Below, piece by piece: positions 21,460 to 31,312 of a stretch of 64,000 nucleotides of DNA; position 1 is the first letter of the stretch, and each line of letters begins with the position of its first letter. The stretch spans positions 310,001 to 374,000 of the forward strand of contig NZ_BMYZ01000001.1 of the NCBI RefSeq assembly GCF_014652535.1. The letters are read 5' to 3'. Position numbers and translations under genes: made by a program. The notes under the pieces were generated by a model. It worked only from the letters and a program-made list of their open reading frames with translations. It was not told the DNA's origin and made no database searches. Origin of the DNA: Cellvibrio zantedeschiae. Lineage in GTDB: Bacteria > Pseudomonadota > Gammaproteobacteria > Pseudomonadales > Cellvibrionaceae.

Positions 21460-22680
21460 ATGGCCGTAGGTGAATACCCATTTCCCGTTATGCATCCTGT
21501 CAAAGGTGTAAAGTTAACTGCTGTTTGTGCTGGAATTAAAAAAGTTAATCGCCGTGACGTGGTTTTGTTCGAGTTAGCGGAAGGCAGCAACGTAGCCGGT
21601 GTATTTACAAAAAATGCATTTTGTGCGGCACCAGTTACGGTTTGTCGTGAGCATTTAAGTAAAGCACCTATTCGCTTTTTAGTTATAAATTCGGGTAATG
21701 CTAATGCTTGTACCGGCGAGCAAGGGTTACTTGATGCAAAAGCAACTTGCGCTGTTATTGCACAAGCAAAAGGTGTAAAAACAGAGCAGGTTTTACCTTT
21801 CTCGACGGGAGTAATTGGCGAACCTTTACCTGTGGCGAAAATAATTGCAGCAGTTCCAGAAGCTTTGGCTAAAGCTAATGAAAATGGATGGGATGACGCT
21901 GGCGCAGGTATTATGACAACCGACACGCGACCAAAAGGTTTTAGTGAACAGTTTGAATTTGAAGGCAAAACCATTACGGTGAATGGTATTGCAAAAGGCG
22001 CAGGTATGATTAAGCCTAACATGGCAACTATGTTAGGTTACATCGCAACCGATGCAAAAATTTCCCAAGTGTTATTGCAACAACTCGCGCGTGAAGCTGC
22101 GGATAAATCTTTCAACCGCATTACGATTGATGGCGATACCTCTACTAATGATTCGTGTATTTTAATCGCCTCAGGACAAGTAGATTTGCCAGAAATTACT
22201 GAAGCTAGTGGTGCACTTTACGAAAAACTCCGCGCTACTATTTTGGCCGCGCACGTTCATCTTGCAAAAAGTATTGTGAGCGACGGCGAAGGTGCGACTA
22301 AATTTGTGACAGTCGCGGTAAGTGGAGGAGCCACTCGCGATGAGTGTTTGGATGTGGGTTATGCAGTTGCACATTCACCGTTAATTAAAACGGCACTTTT
22401 TGCATCAGATCCAAACTGGGGGCGTATTGTTGCTGCAATTGGATATGCAGGTTTGAATAACCTTGACGCTACCAAAGTTGTTGTACATTTGAATGATGTG
22501 CTTATTGTTCAGAATGGCGGTCGTGCAGCTAGCTACACCGAAGAGCAAGGCCAAAAGGTCATGAGCGGTTCGGATATTTCAATCAATATTAATTTGAACC
22601 GAGGAAGCTTTGCAGAAACTATCTGGACAACAGATCTTTCGTATGAATATGTTCGCATCAATGCAGACTACAGGTCATAG
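21460..22680 (+). CDS. argJ: ArgJ, bifunctional ornithine acetyltransferase / N-acetylglutamate synthase
   Basis: Ntn-type enzyme of 406 residues that recycles the acetyl group in arginine biosynthesis. It self-cleaves at the conserved threonine in the KPNMATML motif, giving alpha and beta chains. I chose ATG at 21460 (MAVGEYPFP), matching pseudomonad ArgJ; a GTG four codons upstream is possible. INSGNANACTG, TDAKIS and TNDSCILIASG are further family motifs. It lies between secA and the Nudix/TenI gene, as in Pseudomonas. Confidence 0.96.
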   Translation: MAVGEYPFPVMHPVKGVKLTAVCAGIKKVNRRDVVLFELAEGSNVAGVFTKNAFCAAPVTVCREHLSKAPIRFLVINSGNANACTGEQGLLDAKATCAVIAQAKGVKTEQVLPFSTGVIGEPLPVAKIIAAVPEALAKANENGWDDAGAGIMTTDTRPKGFSEQFEFEGKTITVNGIAKGAGMIKPNMATMLGYIATDAKISQVLLQQLAREAADKSFNRITIDGDTSTNDSCILIASGQVDLPEITEASGALYEKLRATILAAHVHLAKSIVSDGEGATKFVTVAVSGGATRDECLDVGYAVAHSPLIKTALFASDPNWGRIVAAIGYAGLNNLDATKVVVHLNDVLIVQNGGRAASYTEEQGQKVMSGSDISININLNRGSFAETIWTTDLSYEYVRINADYRS

Positions 22681-22688
22681 GTTTTAAT

Positions 22689-23630
22689 TTGTCTCGCATA
22701 GTTCATGTTGCTGTTGGTGTGATTGTTGGAGCAGACGGCACAATTCTTATCGCCAAGCGCCCTGATAAAGTTCATCAGGGCGGCTTGTGGGAGTTTCCCG
22801 GTGGAAAAGTAGAGCAGGGTGAAACCTTGTTTGATGCTTTAAAGCGAGAGCTATATGAAGAGCTTGCGATTGAAATATTATCTACTGAACCTTTGATAAA
22901 AATTCACCACGATTATGGCGATAAAGTTGTTTTGTTAGATGTTCATAAGATCACCGCGTTTACCGGCGAAGCCAAAGGCAACGAGGGGCAACCTATAGCT
23001 TGGGTTGCACCTCAGAGCTTATATCAATATGAATTTCCCGCTGCTAATCGACCTATCGTCAACGCAATTAATTTACCTACTCGATTGCTGATTACGGGTG
23101 AATTCGAAGGTTTGGATGATTTTTCTGTACGTATTGAAGGTGCACTTCAGCGCGGCATAAATTTAATTCAATTGAGAGTTAAAGAATCTGAATTGAGTTC
23201 TTCTTTAATTAATTGTGCATTTGAGCTTTGTGAGCGCTATTCTGCGACTTTATTAATTAATACTAATCCCGCTGAATATAAAAATATCGCATCGGCAAAA
23301 AACAAGTTGGGGTTGCATTTGAATTCAGAAAATCTTTTGAGTTGCAGCAGTCGCCCTGTTGCTGAGCATATTTGGTTAAGCGCTTCTTGCCACAATCAAA
23401 CGGAAATTGATCATGCGCAAAAAATTGGCGTGGACTTTATTTGTTTATCACCTGTGTTAGCGACTCAATCGCATCCTGAAAAATCGGGGGTGGGATGGTT
23501 AAAGTTTGAAGCGCTCGCGGAAGGGGCAGCCGTTCCCATATTCGCACTAGGTGGGATGAAAGAATCGGACTTAGCAATTGCTCTTCAAAAAGGTGCTCAA
23601 GGAATAGCTGCAATTACTGAATGGTGGTAG
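22689..23630 (+). CDS. Nudix (MutT-like) hydrolase fused to a TenI/ThiE-like domain
   Basis: Protein of 313 residues. Residues 1-130 form a MutT-type Nudix domain, with box GGKVEQGE followed by RELYEEL (Ala in place of the usual Gly after EE-x). Residues 140-313 form a TIM-barrel domain of the thiamine phosphate synthase/TenI superfamily, with LGLHLNSENL and FALGGMKESD. The same fusion occurs in Pseudomonas next to argJ. The Nudix half probably sanitises oxidised dGTP; the partner domain lacks the clearest ThiE phosphate-site motifs, so thiamine synthesis is doubtful. The start is TTG at 22689 with AGG upstream. Confidence 0.9.
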   Translation: MSRIVHVAVGVIVGADGTILIAKRPDKVHQGGLWEFPGGKVEQGETLFDALKRELYEELAIEILSTEPLIKIHHDYGDKVVLLDVHKITAFTGEAKGNEGQPIAWVAPQSLYQYEFPAANRPIVNAINLPTRLLITGEFEGLDDFSVRIEGALQRGINLIQLRVKESELSSSLINCAFELCERYSATLLINTNPAEYKNIASAKNKLGLHLNSENLLSCSSRPVAEHIWLSASCHNQTEIDHAQKIGVDFICLSPVLATQSHPEKSGVGWLKFEALAEGAAVPIFALGGMKESDLAIALQKGAQGIAAITEWW

Positions 23631-23643
23631 TTCAGTTGTAAAT

Positions 23644-23850
23644 TTAATAGTCGTCGTTTTTTTCTTCAGAATTTATATCCAAAGAATCTCCCGCAATTTT
23701 ATGATTTTCACTTGCCCATTCGCCAAGATCAATTAAGCGGCAACGGTCGCAGCAGAATGGCCTGTAGGGAAAATCGTCATTCCATAACACAAGTTTCTTG
23801 CACGTAGGGCAATTAAGTTTAATTGGCTCGGAATCAGAAATTGTATGCAT
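23644..23850 (-). CDS. yacG: YacG, zinc-binding DNA gyrase inhibitor
   Basis: Protein of 68 residues with a four-cysteine zinc site, CPTC near the N-terminus and [14 protein letters not shown] in the middle. E. coli YacG binds GyrB and inhibits gyrase. The C-terminal tail is acidic and probably disordered. It ends 13 bases from the converging Nudix/TenI gene and starts next to the coaE stop; coaE-yacG linkage is common. Confidence 0.93.
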   Translation of the reverse strand: MHTISDSEPIKLNCPTCKKLVLWNDDFPYRPFCCDRCRLIDLGEWASENHKIAGDSLDINSEEKNDDY

Positions 23851-23851
23851 C

Positions 23852-24454
23852 TTAGTTTTTCATGTGTTGCGCTAATTCAAGGTAGCGAGCGTGCAGTAGT
23901 TGCACTTGCTGTTCCAGTTCTTCCAGGTCGCCATGGTTATGAATAATGTCATCTGCTTTGGCTATGCGAGTTGAACGATTCATTTGGGTACCCATAATTT
24001 TCTTTATTTGTTCGGTGTTGCTTTCGTCACGCAAGGTTGCACGGGCGAGTTGTAAGTTTTCCTCTGCATCAACCACCAAAACTCGATCAACTAGTTCATG
24101 CTGAGTAGTTTCGAGCAACAGTGGAGAGGAAAGGATTGTGTAGGGGCTTTCGCTGTGAGTCAGTTGTGCAATAATCTCTTTGCGAATGATGGGGTGAAGT
24201 AAGTTTTCCAACCAGGCTTTTTCAGAAGGATTTTCAAAAATTAATGAACGAAGCTTTTTTCGATCCAAGCTTCCATCTTGCGAGAGAATATCTAACCCAA
24301 AACGTTCAGCTATTGCTTGAAGTGAAAAACTGCCCGGCATGACTACTTCCCGCGCAACAATATCAGCATCAACAACCCTAATCCCCAATCTCTCAAATCG
24401 TGAAGATACTTCGGATTTGCCGCTACCTATGCCTCCGGTTAGTCCAACAATCAT
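23852..24454 (-). CDS. coaE: CoaE, dephospho-CoA kinase
   Basis: Cytoplasmic P-loop kinase of 200 residues that phosphorylates dephospho-CoA in the final step of CoA synthesis. [11 protein letters not shown] lies at the N-terminus, [12 protein letters not shown] is the substrate-binding acidic motif, and [19 protein letters not shown] is typical. ATG at 24454 is preferred; an upstream TTG at 24484 would add ten residues overlapping pilD. It follows pilD by 16 bases, the order seen in Pseudomonas. Confidence 0.95.
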   Translation of the reverse strand: MIVGLTGGIGSGKSEVSSRFERLGIRVVDADIVAREVVMPGSFSLQAIAERFGLDILSQDGSLDRKKLRSLIFENPSEKAWLENLLHPIIRKEIIAQLTHSESPYTILSSPLLLETTQHELVDRVLVVDAEENLQLARATLRDESNTEQIKKIMGTQMNRSTRIAKADDIIHNHGDLEELEQQVQLLHARYLELAQHMKN

Positions 24455-24470
24455 TTTTCTGGATTCACAC

Positions 24471-25370
24471 TTATCGATGGCCAAAGGCGTAGCTCAAATA
24501 GAGCTGATTAATATCTTGTCCCCACATAAGCGCAATCCAACCAGCAATGGCCAAATAGGGTCCGAAAGGAATAGGAATATTTTTATCTCGCCCGCGGATA
24601 ATAATCATACTAACGCCAATGACTGCGCCGGCCAAAGCGCTCAACATAATAATTTGCAATAGCATTTGCCAACCGAGCCAAGCACCTAACGCGCCAAGTA
24701 ATTTGAAGTCGCCAAAACCCATGCCCTCTTTACCCGTTAATAATTTAAATAACCAGTAAACAGAAAACAACGAGAGATAACCGCCAATTGCGCCCCATAG
24801 AGCGCTATCGAGCGAGGTAAATAAACCAAAATAGTTTGCAATCAAGCCCAACCACAAAAGAGGTAAGGTGATACTGTCGGGCAAGAGCTGCGTATCAAAA
24901 TCGATCATGGTAAGTGCGATAAGGCACCAGGTAAAAAAGAGGCAAGCTAATCCCGCCCAAGTTGGGCCGAAAGTGTATATAGCTACTGCAGAAAAAATTC
25001 CGGTAACAGATTCTATGATGGGATATCGTGAAGAAATAGATGTTTTACAGGCTGAACATTTGCCGCGCAAAAATAAATAACTGATAACAGGAATATTTTC
25101 CCACGGTTTAATTCGGTGTCCGCATGATGGGCAAGTAGAACTGGGCGTTATTAAATTAAATTTTTCAGGTGTACTTTCTTTTTTTGCATCCTCTTTAATG
25201 TTTTCGGCACCTAAAAATTCAATACATTGCGCACGCCACTCTCGTTCCATCATTTTTGGTACACGGTATATCACGACGTTTAAAAAACTACCTACTAATA
25301 GACCTAAAATGCCTGCGCTGATTATGCCTAGTAGTGGATATAACTCTAAAGCTTTTACAATATCCGACAC
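24471..25370 (-). CDS. pilD: PilD, type IV prepilin peptidase / N-methyltransferase
   Basis: Polytopic inner-membrane aspartic protease of 299 residues that cleaves prepilin leaders and methylates the new N-terminus; it also serves type II secretion pseudopilins. The N-terminal cytoplasmic domain carries the CPSC and CSAC zinc tetrad of the bifunctional type. Catalytic aspartates are Asp157 (MIDFDTQLLPD) and Asp221 (GFGDFK). About seven further hydrophobic segments follow. It begins 2 bases after the pilC stop. Confidence 0.96.
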   Translation of the reverse strand: MSDIVKALELYPLLGIISAGILGLLVGSFLNVVIYRVPKMMEREWRAQCIEFLGAENIKEDAKKESTPEKFNLITPSSTCPSCGHRIKPWENIPVISYLFLRGKCSACKTSISSRYPIIESVTGIFSAVAIYTFGPTWAGLACLFFTWCLIALTMIDFDTQLLPDSITLPLLWLGLIANYFGLFTSLDSALWGAIGGYLSLFSVYWLFKLLTGKEGMGFGDFKLLGALGAWLGWQMLLQIIMLSALAGAVIGVSMIIIRGRDKNIPIPFGPYLAIAGWIALMWGQDINQLYLSYAFGHR

Positions 25371-25372
25371 TT

Positions 25373-26632
25373 TTATACCACTTGGCCGAGTTGGAAAATT
25401 GGTAGATACATAGCGATCATCAAACCGCCTACAAGAACCCCGAGAACAGACATAATCAGCGGCTCTAACAGCGACGTTAGGCTATCAACCGTATTATCGA
25501 CGGCTTCTTCGTAATAGGTGGCAACCTTATCTAGCATTGCGTCCAAAGCACCGGACTCTTCGCCGATCGAGGCCATCTGGATTAAAAGGGTAGGAAAAAT
25601 ACCACGGCTCTTGATTGCCACATTTAATTGAATACCGGTAGAAACATCTTCACGAATTTTTATAATGGCATCTGCGTAAATCTTATTGCCAGCTGCGCCA
25701 GCAACAGATGTGAGTGCTTCAATTAGGGGAACACCTGCTGCGAAAGTGGTAGATAGTGTTCTCGCAAAACGGGCCATTACAGAAAGGTAAATAATTTGGC
25801 CAATAACAGGTATCTTTAAAATATAACGATCCACGGCATAAGCAAAAGCTTTGGAGCGACGTACGGCTTGTTTGAGCGCAATTAGGCCAGCAATAATGCT
25901 GAACAATATTATCAACCAATAGGCTTGCACAGTTTCTGATAAACCAAGAACAAATAAGGTAAATGCAGGTAGCTTGGCACCGAAGCTGCTGAATGTTTCT
26001 GCGAATTGAGGCACTACTTTTATTAATAAGATGGCTGTTACGATTAAAGCTACAACCACAACCGCTATAGGGTAACTGAGTGCCTTTTTAATTTTTGATT
26101 TTAATTTTTCAGTCTTTTCTTTGTAGGTTGCAATTCTGTCTAACATGGTTTCCAATGCACCGGCCTGTTCACCAGCATCTACCAGATTACAAAAAAGCTC
26201 ATCAAAATATTTGGGATGCTCGCGCAATGATGCAGCGAAGCCACCACCTGCGGCCACGCTGTCACGAATTGTTAATACTAATTTTTTAAGGCCGGCTTTC
26301 TCTAATCCATCTGCAACAATATCGAAAGCTTGTACTAATGGGACACCAGCCTTCATCATAGTTGCCATTTGGCGAGCAAAAACAGCTATGTCCATTGGTG
26401 AAATGGAGCCGCCGCCTTCACCAAATAAAGGTTTAGATTTTCGAGAGACGGATTTAGCAGAAATTCCTTGCTTCAATAGCTGGGCTTTAGCGAGAGCAGG
26501 GCTTGTGCTATTAATTTCCCCTTGTACTTGGGTTCCCTTTTTATCTACACCTTTATATACATAAGTGCTAGATACTGTTGCTGCCGATTTGACAGGTGCC
26601 TTTGTTTTTTGGGTGGTTGCACTGGTAGCCAT
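25373..26632 (-). CDS. pilC: PilC, type IV pilus inner-membrane platform protein
   Basis: GspF/PilC family protein of 419 residues that couples PilB and PilT motors to pilin assembly. Two GspF domains are visible, the first with MDIAVFARQMATMMKAGVPL and CNLVDAGEQAGALE, the second with SVMARFARTLSTTFAAGVPL and IGEESGALD. Three main hydrophobic helices lie in the usual places. The first 25 residues are low-complexity Ala/Thr/Lys. It lies 3 bases after pilB. Confidence 0.95.
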   Translation of the reverse strand: MATSATTQKTKAPVKSAATVSSTYVYKGVDKKGTQVQGEINSTSPALAKAQLLKQGISAKSVSRKSKPLFGEGGGSISPMDIAVFARQMATMMKAGVPLVQAFDIVADGLEKAGLKKLVLTIRDSVAAGGGFAASLREHPKYFDELFCNLVDAGEQAGALETMLDRIATYKEKTEKLKSKIKKALSYPIAVVVVALIVTAILLIKVVPQFAETFSSFGAKLPAFTLFVLGLSETVQAYWLIILFSIIAGLIALKQAVRRSKAFAYAVDRYILKIPVIGQIIYLSVMARFARTLSTTFAAGVPLIEALTSVAGAAGNKIYADAIIKIREDVSTGIQLNVAIKSRGIFPTLLIQMASIGEESGALDAMLDKVATYYEEAVDNTVDSLTSLLEPLIMSVLGVLVGGLMIAMYLPIFQLGQVV

Positions 26633-26635
26633 AGG

Positions 26636-28357
26636 TTAATCCTTGGTGACTCGGTTAGCCTCTTCAAGGCTGGTTAACCCCATTGCTACTTTGCGCAATG
26701 CGGATACACGTAGATTATTAAAGCCTGCTTCTTTAGCAACTCTTGCAATTTGCAATGAGTTACCCCCCTCCATTATAAGGTTGGCTATTGCGGGGGTGAT
26801 GCGAACTACTTCATAAACACCTAGCCGCCCCTTGTATCCGCCGTTGCAGTTTTGACAACCTACGGGATGGAATAACTGGAACTCAGCTCGGGGAATTCCT
26901 ATATCGTCGAAACCCTCTTCAGTAAGGATTGCAGGAGGAATATCTGTGGCTGGCTTTTTACAGACGGTACATAAACGACGTGCAAGGCGCTGAGCAATAA
27001 TCAAGCTAACACTGGTTGCAATATTAAAGGCTGGAACCCCCATGTTCATTAAGCGGGTTAAGGTTTCAGGGGCGCTATTGGTATGGAGTGTTGATAAGAC
27101 TAAGTGACCTGTTTGGGCTGCTTTAATTGCGATTTCTGCTGTTTCAAGGTCACGAATCTCACCCACCATTACAATATCCGGATCTTGGCGGAGGAAAGAG
27201 CGCAGGGCTTCTGCAAATGTAAGACCTACTTTCTGGTTCATCTGAACCTGGTTGATACCCTCGAGGTTAATTTCAACTGGATCTTCTGCTGTCGAAATAT
27301 TCAATTCGGGGGTATTGAGGATATTGAGGCCTGTATATAGGGATACTGTCTTACCGCTACCTGTTGGTCCGGTTACCAGAATCATGCCTTGTGATTGAGC
27401 CAATGCATCCAGGTACAATTTCTTTTGGAAGTCTTCGTAACCCAATGCATCAATACCTAGCTTGGCTGAACTAGGATCGAGAATACGCAATACAATTTTT
27501 TCGCCAAAAAGAGTGGGTAGGGTGTTTACACGGAAATCGATAGCACGCGTTTTAGATACTTTTAATTTGATACGCCCGTCTTGCGGTATGCGGCGCTCTG
27601 AGATGTCCATTTGCGACATGACTTTTAAACGAGCCGCCATTCTTCCGGCTAGGTTCACAGGAGGCTTTGTCACCTCATGCAGAACACCATCGGTTCGAAA
27701 ACGGACACGGTAAGATTTTTCGTAGGGCTCAAAATGTATATCCGAAGCGCCGCCTTTAATGGCATCTAATAATACCTTGTTAATATATTTTACAATGGGA
27801 GCTTCATCGGCGTCCGAGTTCCCATCGTCCTTATCTGTATTTGTATCAGTGGTTTGTATATCGAGATTATCTAGGTCGGCATCATCCAATCCGCCTAGGG
27901 CATCATTAAGGTTTTCTTGAGCTGTAAGAAATTTCTCAATAGTAGCCGCTAGCTTATCTGCTTCTACTAAAACCGCATCTGTATTTAGGCCTGTATTGAA
28001 CTTGATTTCATCAAGGGCGTGTAAGTCTGTGGGATCAGCTACAGCTAAAAATAATCGTGTGCCCCGTTTAATAATGGGAAGTGCGTGATGCTTACGAATA
28101 AGTTTTTCATCTACCAGCTTTTCAGGAATCGCATCCCTACTAAGTGCATCTAAATCAAATAATGGAGCGCCGAACTCTTCTGATGCCGCTCTGGCAATGG
28201 TACGGGCGTCCAATAGGCCATTAACTACAAGATGCTGTACAAAAGGTGTCTTTTCTTTGGCAGATTGAGCCAAGGCTTTTCGGGCTACTTCCGAGTCAAG
28301 CAAATTATCCGCAACCAAACGACGCGCAAGGCCATTTAAATGGGTGGGGGTATTCAT
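26636..28357 (-). CDS. pilB: PilB, type IV pilus extension ATPase
   Basis: Hexameric secretion ATPase of 573 residues that powers pilus extension. An N-terminal MshEN/GspE-N domain (about 1-150) precedes the motor. Walker A GPTGSGKT is at residues 330-337; Asp-box, Walker B ([17 protein letters not shown]) and His-box (LVLSTLHTN) follow. A CxxC pair set (CTVC and CQNC) forms the zinc site. I chose ATG at 28357 ([14 protein letters not shown]) with GGAG upstream; a TTG at 28393 would add 12 residues. It diverges from pilA. Confidence 0.95.
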   Translation of the reverse strand: MNTPTHLNGLARRLVADNLLDSEVARKALAQSAKEKTPFVQHLVVNGLLDARTIARAASEEFGAPLFDLDALSRDAIPEKLVDEKLIRKHHALPIIKRGTRLFLAVADPTDLHALDEIKFNTGLNTDAVLVEADKLAATIEKFLTAQENLNDALGGLDDADLDNLDIQTTDTNTDKDDGNSDADEAPIVKYINKVLLDAIKGGASDIHFEPYEKSYRVRFRTDGVLHEVTKPPVNLAGRMAARLKVMSQMDISERRIPQDGRIKLKVSKTRAIDFRVNTLPTLFGEKIVLRILDPSSAKLGIDALGYEDFQKKLYLDALAQSQGMILVTGPTGSGKTVSLYTGLNILNTPELNISTAEDPVEINLEGINQVQMNQKVGLTFAEALRSFLRQDPDIVMVGEIRDLETAEIAIKAAQTGHLVLSTLHTNSAPETLTRLMNMGVPAFNIATSVSLIIAQRLARRLCTVCKKPATDIPPAILTEEGFDDIGIPRAEFQLFHPVGCQNCNGGYKGRLGVYEVVRITPAIANLIMEGGNSLQIARVAKEAGFNNLRVSALRKVAMGLTSLEEANRVTKD

Positions 28358-28836
28358 GCGTGGCCGCTCCTGCCGATCATTCGGCGTTATCAATTTTTAG
28401 ATTTATAGAGAGTGCAACTTAATTAAGCAATAAACTTAACTGTAAACGATAACTCACTGTAATTTCTACAATTCTGACCAAAAATGTAGTATAGGCCAGA
28501 TTTGTCGGCTGCTGATTAAAAGTTAAATTTAAATGTTGTGTTGATATGCTTATGACAAAAAATGTCACTTTGTTCGGTTGGTTGTCAGTTGCTTATCTTG
28601 TTGAGTGATTATCAAGAGCCAATTTTCATCTCATGGTTGAGATATACGTTGCGTCTATTCCATAGGTGTTACCGTTGGCAACCTATCCCAGGTGTTAAAG
28701 TGTGATCTGGCGCGCCATTTCGGTTTGTTGTGTGTGTGGCGCACAAATTGGATAATAGCTGGTACGTCAATTGCTTTAGACTAATAGAGTTGAGAGTTTG
28801 GCAACCTAACATAACTTAAATCCTTGGAGATTCATT
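28358..28836. promoter_or_regulatory. Divergent pilB-pilA regulatory region
   Basis: This 479-base gap holds no gene that I can support. At 28737-28752, TGGCGC and TTGGA give a GG-N10-GG arrangement close to the sigma-54 consensus GG-N10-GC; Pseudomonas pilA uses sigma-54 with PilR. TGTC motifs cluster upstream, including TGACA-N5-TGTCA at 28553-28567. TTGGCAACCTA occurs twice (28675-28685 and 28798-28808), and AGGTGTTA twice (28664-28671 and 28690-28697). The promoter assignment is tentative. Confidence 0.45.
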
Positions 28837-29283
28837 ATGAAAGCAATGCAAAAAGGTTTTACCCTTATTGAATTGATGATCGTGGTAGCGATCGTTGGTA
28901 TTTTGGCTGCAGTAGCATTACCTGCTTACCAAGATTATATTTCTCGTTCGAAAATCACCGAGCCAGTGAGCCTGCTTGATGGCCTTAGAACAGATATTAA
29001 TGGTTTCTATACCGATAAAAATAGACTCCCCACTTTGGCCGAGCTGACTAACTATGCCGGCGCCAAGGCTATTGATGGCAAATTTACCTCTACAATTGCG
29101 GGTTCTACTGGGGGTATTTTCATTGCAACGGTTAAAAACTCTGCTGGTTCTAATATTGGAAGCAAAACAATTAAAATGAGCTTTTTCACCGTTGGTGGTG
29201 TGATTAAGCACACATGTGGTAAAAATGCCACTGACCCAGTTCCTCAGAAGTATATGCCATCAGAATGTCGCGATGGGTACTAA
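28837..29283 (+). CDS. pilA: PilA, type IV major pilin
   Basis: Type IVa pilin of 148 residues. The short leader MKAMQKG is cut before Phe in [23 protein letters not shown], giving an N-methyl-Phe mature protein with Glu5 retained. The N-terminal hydrophobic helix is canonical. The C-terminal globular domain ends with a Cys pair (HTCGK and PSEC) that would close the D-region disulfide loop. It ends in Tyr, not the terminal Ser glycosylated by TfpO in Pseudomonas group I pilins. GGAGA precedes the ATG, and a strong terminator follows. Confidence 0.95.
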   Translation: MKAMQKGFTLIELMIVVAIVGILAAVALPAYQDYISRSKITEPVSLLDGLRTDINGFYTDKNRLPTLAELTNYAGAKAIDGKFTSTIAGSTGGIFIATVKNSAGSNIGSKTIKMSFFTVGGVIKHTCGKNATDPVPQKYMPSECRDGY

Positions 29284-29311
29284 TAGTACATCTAGCGCAT
29301 GATTCTGTGAG

Positions 29312-29342
29312 GCCCAGCAAGCTATTTGCTGGGCTTTTTTTT
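29312..29342 (+). terminator. Intrinsic terminator after pilA
   Basis: GCCCAGCAA (29312-29320) pairs perfectly with TTGCTGGGC (29326-29334) around a 5-base loop, followed by eight T. It should separate pilA transcription from the downstream glycan genes, apart from readthrough. Confidence 0.92.
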
Positions 29343-29364
29343 GTTTGTTATAAAGGTGGGGCAG

Positions 29365-31275
29365 TTGCAAAATATCAATATATCCACAAGGTTGATGTTG
29401 TTCATATGTATTTTGTTGTTAAGTCTGGGTGCAATTTTTTCTCTTTATGCTCCTGGGCTAACAGGTAAATTTGTATTAGATGATTACGGCAACTTACCCC
29501 CGCTTTTTGACTCCCTGAAATCGAGTGGCTTTTGGTACGGTGTTGTCGGTGGCAACTCTGGACCATTGGGTAGGCCTCTCTCGCTTCTAACCTTCGCTTT
29601 GCAGGTTGATTCTTGGCCTAATCCTTATTACTTCAAGCTTGCCAATATTGCTATTCACCTCGCTAATTTTATTCTTATCTTTTTTTTAATCCGCTTGCTG
29701 GCTCCTTATTTTTCAACGAGGTTGAAATCGAATAGTTACAACCTATTTGCTATTGCTATTGCCTTAGTTTGGGCGATTTTACCCATACATGTTTCTACAG
29801 TTTTATACGTCGTTCAGAGGATGGTTCTGCTCAGCACATTTTTTATGCTGTTAGGACTTGTTGTATATGTTATTGCAAGAGATTGTTGGATCCACGGGCA
29901 ATATGGGCGAGCGCTACTTGGGTTCTGTTTTACGCTGCTAATGGCGGCCTTAGCTATTCTTAGTAAGGAGAGTGGCTTGTTGATTTTTGCCTTCTTGATA
30001 TGCATTGAACAATTGTTAAGCTCAAAAAAGCCAATTTCGAATCCTTACCTGAAGAGAGGCATTTACATTATCCTCTGTGTTCCCTTGGTGCTTTTCTGTT
30101 TTTATTTGATTCATATTAAATTCGTCGAAGGTTACAACGTCCGGCCATTCACGTTAAGTGAACGCGTGTTGACGGAAGCAAGGGTTCTTTGGATATATAT
30201 TCAGCAAATTATGCTCCCCAAACCCGCTGATCTTGGTCTCTACCATGATGCATTTGAAGTTTCACGTAGTCTATTAGAGCCTTTAAGCACACTATTTTCA
30301 TGTTTGGCTTGGCTAATTGTCTTCGTTACTTTGGTGTGGGCTGCGGTGAAAAAAAAGGTGCAAATATTCTTCCCGATGCTGTGGTTTTTTTCGGGGCACC
30401 TAATGGAGAGTACCGTAATAGCCCTGGAGATATATTTTGAGCATCGTAACTATTTGGCTTCGCTCGGCATTGTTCTGCTGATTTGCTTTATTGTTTTTAA
30501 TCTGTTTGAAAAGGTGCACAGCGCAGTTTTAAAATATATATTTGTTGGCGTAATGTTGATATATGTTGGAATTATTACGATTGTTTTGCAAATGCAAACA
30601 AGGCTATGGGGCAACCCAGCGTTATTTAATTATGTGCATGCCACGGAGAGGCCAAGCTCTATAAGAGCCAGGGCATTACTTGTTGATTTTTACCAAGAGC
30701 AAGGAAAACCTAAAGAGGCCTACAAAGCGCTTGAGGATATTGAACGGGATTTTCCTGATGAGCCAGCGTTGTACTTTTTAAAATTGCAGTTTCTTTGTGT
30801 ATACCCCAGCTGGGTTAAAAGCCCAAGTGTAGATAGTTATGCAACTTTATTGCAGTATGGAGCTTTCTCGAATGGAGCATTTAAATCTATAGAGGATTTG
30901 GTGGACTTCAAAAGCAATAAACAGTGTGAGTCAGTAAGTTACGAACTCTTGTTGAAATCCGTAAGAATTTTAAAACTAAATAAACAGTATGCACATAAAT
31001 ACTATTTCTTAGCGCGATTTGAATCCTTATTATATCTACAGATGAGGGATTTGAATGGCGCTATTCGCGCATTAGAATCAATTCCCAACCGGGGATATGA
31101 TGACGCTGCTAGTTATGCTCGTTTGCTGGCTTCTGCGGGAAGCTTTGATGCAGCTCTGAGAGCAGTTGATGCTGCGCGCAAGGTAATAGGTAATGGAATT
31201 GCTATGCAGAAGCGCAGAGATGAGCTTAATGAACTTGAATCGGTTATTCAAGATGACATAAAGGCGTCTAAATAA
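29365..31275 (+). CDS. Polytopic GT-C/TMTC-like glycosyltransferase with TPR-like C-terminus
   Basis: Membrane protein of about 636 residues with at least ten hydrophobic segments, then a soluble C-terminal part (last ~200 residues) that looks like TPR helices. LDDY in the first periplasmic loop fits the acidic motif of GT-C enzymes that use polyprenyl-phosphate sugars; GRPLSLLTF, KESGL and EHRNYLAS recall TMTC/PMT-like proteins. Being next to pilA, like tfpO and tfpW in Pseudomonas, it may glycosylate pilin; this is inference. The start is uncertain: TTG 29365 has AAAGG upstream, GTG 29356 and ATG 29395 are options, and TTG 29326 lies inside the terminator. Confidence 0.7.
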   Translation: MQNINISTRLMLFICILLLSLGAIFSLYAPGLTGKFVLDDYGNLPPLFDSLKSSGFWYGVVGGNSGPLGRPLSLLTFALQVDSWPNPYYFKLANIAIHLANFILIFFLIRLLAPYFSTRLKSNSYNLFAIAIALVWAILPIHVSTVLYVVQRMVLLSTFFMLLGLVVYVIARDCWIHGQYGRALLGFCFTLLMAALAILSKESGLLIFAFLICIEQLLSSKKPISNPYLKRGIYIILCVPLVLFCFYLIHIKFVEGYNVRPFTLSERVLTEARVLWIYIQQIMLPKPADLGLYHDAFEVSRSLLEPLSTLFSCLAWLIVFVTLVWAAVKKKVQIFFPMLWFFSGHLMESTVIALEIYFEHRNYLASLGIVLLICFIVFNLFEKVHSAVLKYIFVGVMLIYVGIITIVLQMQTRLWGNPALFNYVHATERPSSIRARALLVDFYQEQGKPKEAYKALEDIERDFPDEPALYFLKLQFLCVYPSWVKSPSVDSYATLLQYGAFSNGAFKSIEDLVDFKSNKQCESVSYELLLKSVRILKLNKQYAHKYYFLARFESLLYLQMRDLNGAIRALESIPNRGYDDAASYARLLASAGSFDAALRAVDAARKVIGNGIAMQKRRDELNELESVIQDDIKASK

Positions 31276-31312
31276 ATCCACGTACTTACAATAAATGTGT
31301 AGGCCATCACAT

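Noticed and set aside
29326-29364. Upstream TTG/GTG starts for the GT-C-like gene
   Set aside because: The TTG at 29326 lies in the 3' arm of the pilA terminator with no ribosome-binding site; a start after AAAGG (29365) is more credible.
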